A stretch of 16,930 nucleotides of DNA from contig JAHLFQ010000021.1 of NCBI GenBank assembly GCA_018883705.1, positions 1 to 16,930 of the forward strand, in the 5' to 3' direction. This DNA comes from Candidatus Cellulosilyticum pullistercoris. Its GTDB lineage: Bacteria > Bacillota > Clostridia > Lachnospirales > Cellulosilyticaceae. Below, piece by piece: positions 15,341-16,930 of this stretch (position 1 is its first letter; each line of letters starts with the position of its first letter). The position numbers and the translations under genes were made by a program. A model generated the notes under the pieces. It was given only the letters and a program-made list of their open reading frames with translations. It ran no database searches and had not been told where the DNA came from.

Positions 15341-15958
15341 ATGTCTACACTTACTACGTTTGTCAATTTCATGATGTCACTTGTTGGTGAGCTTGGTTAT
15401 TTAGGTGTTTTCACCGTTGTTGGTCTAGAATATGCTTGTTTTCCCATTCCTAGTGAAGTGATCTTGCCTTTTGTAGGAATGAGTATCGCCCAAACATCAC
15501 TAGAATTTTTTCCTGCTTTTTTAGTTAGTATACTAGCAGGACTTTTTGGTTCTCTCGTTTGCTATCTTATTGGTTATTATGGTGGTGTACCTCTTTTAAA
15601 CAAGCTCTGCATGCGTCATTTGGGTCTCAAAAAAGCAACTGATACTTTTAATCATTGGTTTGCACATTATGGACGCTGGGCAGTTCTTTTTTCTCGTATC
15701 ATTCCCCTTACTCGTACCTATATTTCTCTTTTTGCAGGGGTAAATGGTATGTCACTTGTAGAATTCTTCCTCTACTCTGCAACAGGTATTGCTATCTGGA
15801 ATTTGGTATTAATGAGTCTTGGCTTTTATCTTGGTCATAATTGGGACCTTATTGAAGGAATCTTAAATACCTACAGTAATATCGTTCTTATCTTACTTGC
15901 TCTTACTATTATTTGCTTGCTTACTTATAAGTGGCGAAAAAGACAAAAAGATATTTGA
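15341..15958 (+). CDS. DedA-family membrane protein
   Basis: This 205-residue integral membrane protein is of the DedA (SNARE-associated/VTT) family. Diagnostic pieces are LEYACFPIPSEVILPFVG (29-46, with E30 and E39) and FSRIIPLTRTYISLFAGVNG (117-136, with R119, P122 and R125). The first is a re-entrant loop motif and the second is the F-R-IP-R-AG motif of the family. GYYGG lies at 78-82. Further hydrophobic segments are at about 54-80, 139-165 and 178-196, and the tail is basic (KWRKRQKD). Several DedA proteins recycle undecaprenyl phosphate or other lipid carriers across the membrane and support membrane potential. Which substrate applies here cannot be told from sequence. AAAGGAG at 15327-15333 is seven bases ahead of the ATG. 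A patatin-like gene follows on the same strand with no terminator between, so the two may share some transcripts. Confidence 0.93.
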   Translation: MSTLTTFVNFMMSLVGELGYLGVFTVVGLEYACFPIPSEVILPFVGMSIAQTSLEFFPAFLVSILAGLFGSLVCYLIGYYGGVPLLNKLCMRHLGLKKATDTFNHWFAHYGRWAVLFSRIIPLTRTYISLFAGVNGMSLVEFFLYSATGIAIWNLVLMSLGFYLGHNWDLIEGILNTYSNIVLILLALTIICLLTYKWRKRQKDI

Positions 15959-15982
15959 TAAAACTGATATTCTTGTCTAAGT

Positions 15983-16011
15983 TTGCTCTAATTTGAAAAT
16001 AATATTATAAT
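15983..16011 (+). promoter_or_regulatory. Promoter of the patatin-like gene
   Basis: TTGCTC at 15983-15988, a 17-base spacer and a perfect TATAAT at 16006-16011. The start site would fall near 16018, leaving a leader of about 35 bases. Confidence 0.65.
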
Positions 16012-16038
16012 GATGTAAATCTTGTATTTTATCAAATG

Positions 16039-16043
16039 GGAGG
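16039..16043 (+). promoter_or_regulatory. Ribosome binding site that sets the patatin-like start
   Basis: GGAGG lies ten bases ahead of the ATG at 16054. The longer reading from the ATG at 16036 would contain this site inside its first codons and has no ribosome site of its own, so the later start is preferred. Confidence 0.7.
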
Positions 16044-16053
16044 ACTTATTCGT

Positions 16054-16926
16054 ATGATATCAGATGTAGGATTAATTGCAGAAGGTGGTGGTATGCGTGG
16101 CGCTTACACCGCTGGTGTTTTAGAAGCTTTTTTAGATCAAGAACTTTGTTTTCCTTATGCTATTGGGGTTTCAGCCGGAGCCAATACCCTATGTAGCTTT
16201 TTATCTAAACAACACCTACGTAACAAAAGATTGTATACCCACTGGATTACTGATAAACGCTTTATTCATTGGTCTAACTTACTTAAAGAAGGTGCTTATT
16301 TTGGAATGAACTTTCTTTTTAATGACTTACCAGAATCACTTGACCCTTTTGACTTTGATACTTTTACTCAGTCTAAAACAACTTTTAAAGTGGGTGTTAC
16401 AAATTGCAAAACAGGTGAGTGTGAGTACCTAGAGCCTACTCGTTCAAAAACTTTACAAGAAGCTGATAAAATACTTCAAGCGTCCAGTAGTTTACCTTTT
16501 ATCTCTAGAATGGTAACGCTTGATGGAACACCTTACTTAGATGGAGGCCTTGCTGACTCCATTCCCATAAAAAAATCAATTGCTGATGGTAATGAGCGAA
16601 ATGTGGTTATTCTGACAAGAAATGCCGATTATAGAAAAACCTATTCTAAGAAAATGCATCGGCTTGCAAAAAGAAGTATGTACAAATACCCTAAATTGGC
16701 GGATTGTATTGGGATGCGTTACAAAAATTATAACGAAACACTGGACTATTTGGCTCAGCTTGAAAAAGATAATAAAGTTTTTATACTGCGTCCTATGATA
16801 CCCCTACAAGTAGACCGTTTTGAAAAAAATTCAGATAAGCTTTGTGCTTTATATGAGCAAGGTTATACTGAAGCTATGAATCGATTACCAGAACTAAAAA
16901 AATGGCTTGATAGCTCCAATATTTAA
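16054..16926 (+). CDS. Patatin-like phospholipase (YjjU type)
   Basis: This predicted serine lipid hydrolase has 290 residues from the preferred ATG. The oxyanion-hole glycine run is GGGMRG (11-16), the nucleophile elbow is GVSAG with S40, and the second member of the Ser-Asp dyad is D163 in LDGGLADSIPI. All parts of the patatin active site are present. The overall form, with a short N-terminus straight into LIAEGGG and a C-terminal ILRP segment (244-247), fits the bacterial YjjU-like group. No signal peptide or membrane helix is seen, so it probably acts in the cytoplasm or on the inner membrane face. An alternative ATG at 16036 would add six residues but lacks a ribosome site. The gene has its own promoter behind dedA. 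Both could concern membrane lipids, which is inference from proximity only. The stop codon lies just inside the window. Confidence 0.92.
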   Translation: MISDVGLIAEGGGMRGAYTAGVLEAFLDQELCFPYAIGVSAGANTLCSFLSKQHLRNKRLYTHWITDKRFIHWSNLLKEGAYFGMNFLFNDLPESLDPFDFDTFTQSKTTFKVGVTNCKTGECEYLEPTRSKTLQEADKILQASSSLPFISRMVTLDGTPYLDGGLADSIPIKKSIADGNERNVVILTRNADYRKTYSKKMHRLAKRSMYKYPKLADCIGMRYKNYNETLDYLAQLEKDNKVFILRPMIPLQVDRFEKNSDKLCALYEQGYTEAMNRLPELKKWLDSSNI

Positions 16927-16930
16927 AATT

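Noticed and set aside
16036..16053. Upstream ATG for the patatin-like gene
   Set aside because: No ribosome site precedes it, and the only GGAGG lies inside its first codons, ten bases before the next ATG.

Overview
The window looks like a chromosomal segment of a low-GC, Gram-positive anaerobe of the class Clostridia. The signs are AT-rich DNA, strong AGGAGG-type ribosome sites, a valine T-box leader, a four-S1-domain ribosomal protein S1, and a very large 2-hydroxyacyl-CoA dehydratase activase-like protein of a kind typical of strict anaerobes. A Lachnospirales or Cellulosilyticum-like source is a guess from protein flavour only. No organism-specific marker was seen.

Layout, left to right. 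At 1-167 lies the cut-off N-terminal end of an IS1182-type transposase. From 183 to 15103 every gene is on the minus strand. In transcription order (right to left) these are: an ABC-F ATPase with a decayed second ATP site (15103-13508); a roughly 470-bp gap with hairpins and no supported gene; a YjdF-like membrane protein (13033-12410) followed closely by a Uup/YfmR-type ABC-F protein (12385-10490); ribosomal protein S1 (10253-9108); a coiled-coil membrane protein of unknown function (8972-7839); the valine operon, made of promoter, T-box leader, a 71-residue two-helix membrane protein and valyl-tRNA synthetase (7864-4583); and the 1404-residue activase/dehydratase-like protein (4397-183). From 15341 to the right end two plus-strand genes follow: a DedA-family membrane protein and a patatin-like phospholipase.

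The common theme is translation: valS under tRNA-Val sensing, S1, and two ABC-F proteins, which as a family act on the ribosome. Most units have their own promoter and end in a clear hairpin terminator, so the window is a series of short housekeeping transcripts rather than one accessory system. No prophage, CRISPR array, tRNA or rRNA was found. The points most worth a second look are the small membrane protein locked inside the T-box valS operon, the doubly substituted second ATP site of the 531-residue ABC-F protein, the gene-poor gap at 13034-13507 with a plus-oriented terminator, and the uncharacterised 377-residue coiled-coil membrane protein. I did not find clear evidence of a wholly new multi-gene system.
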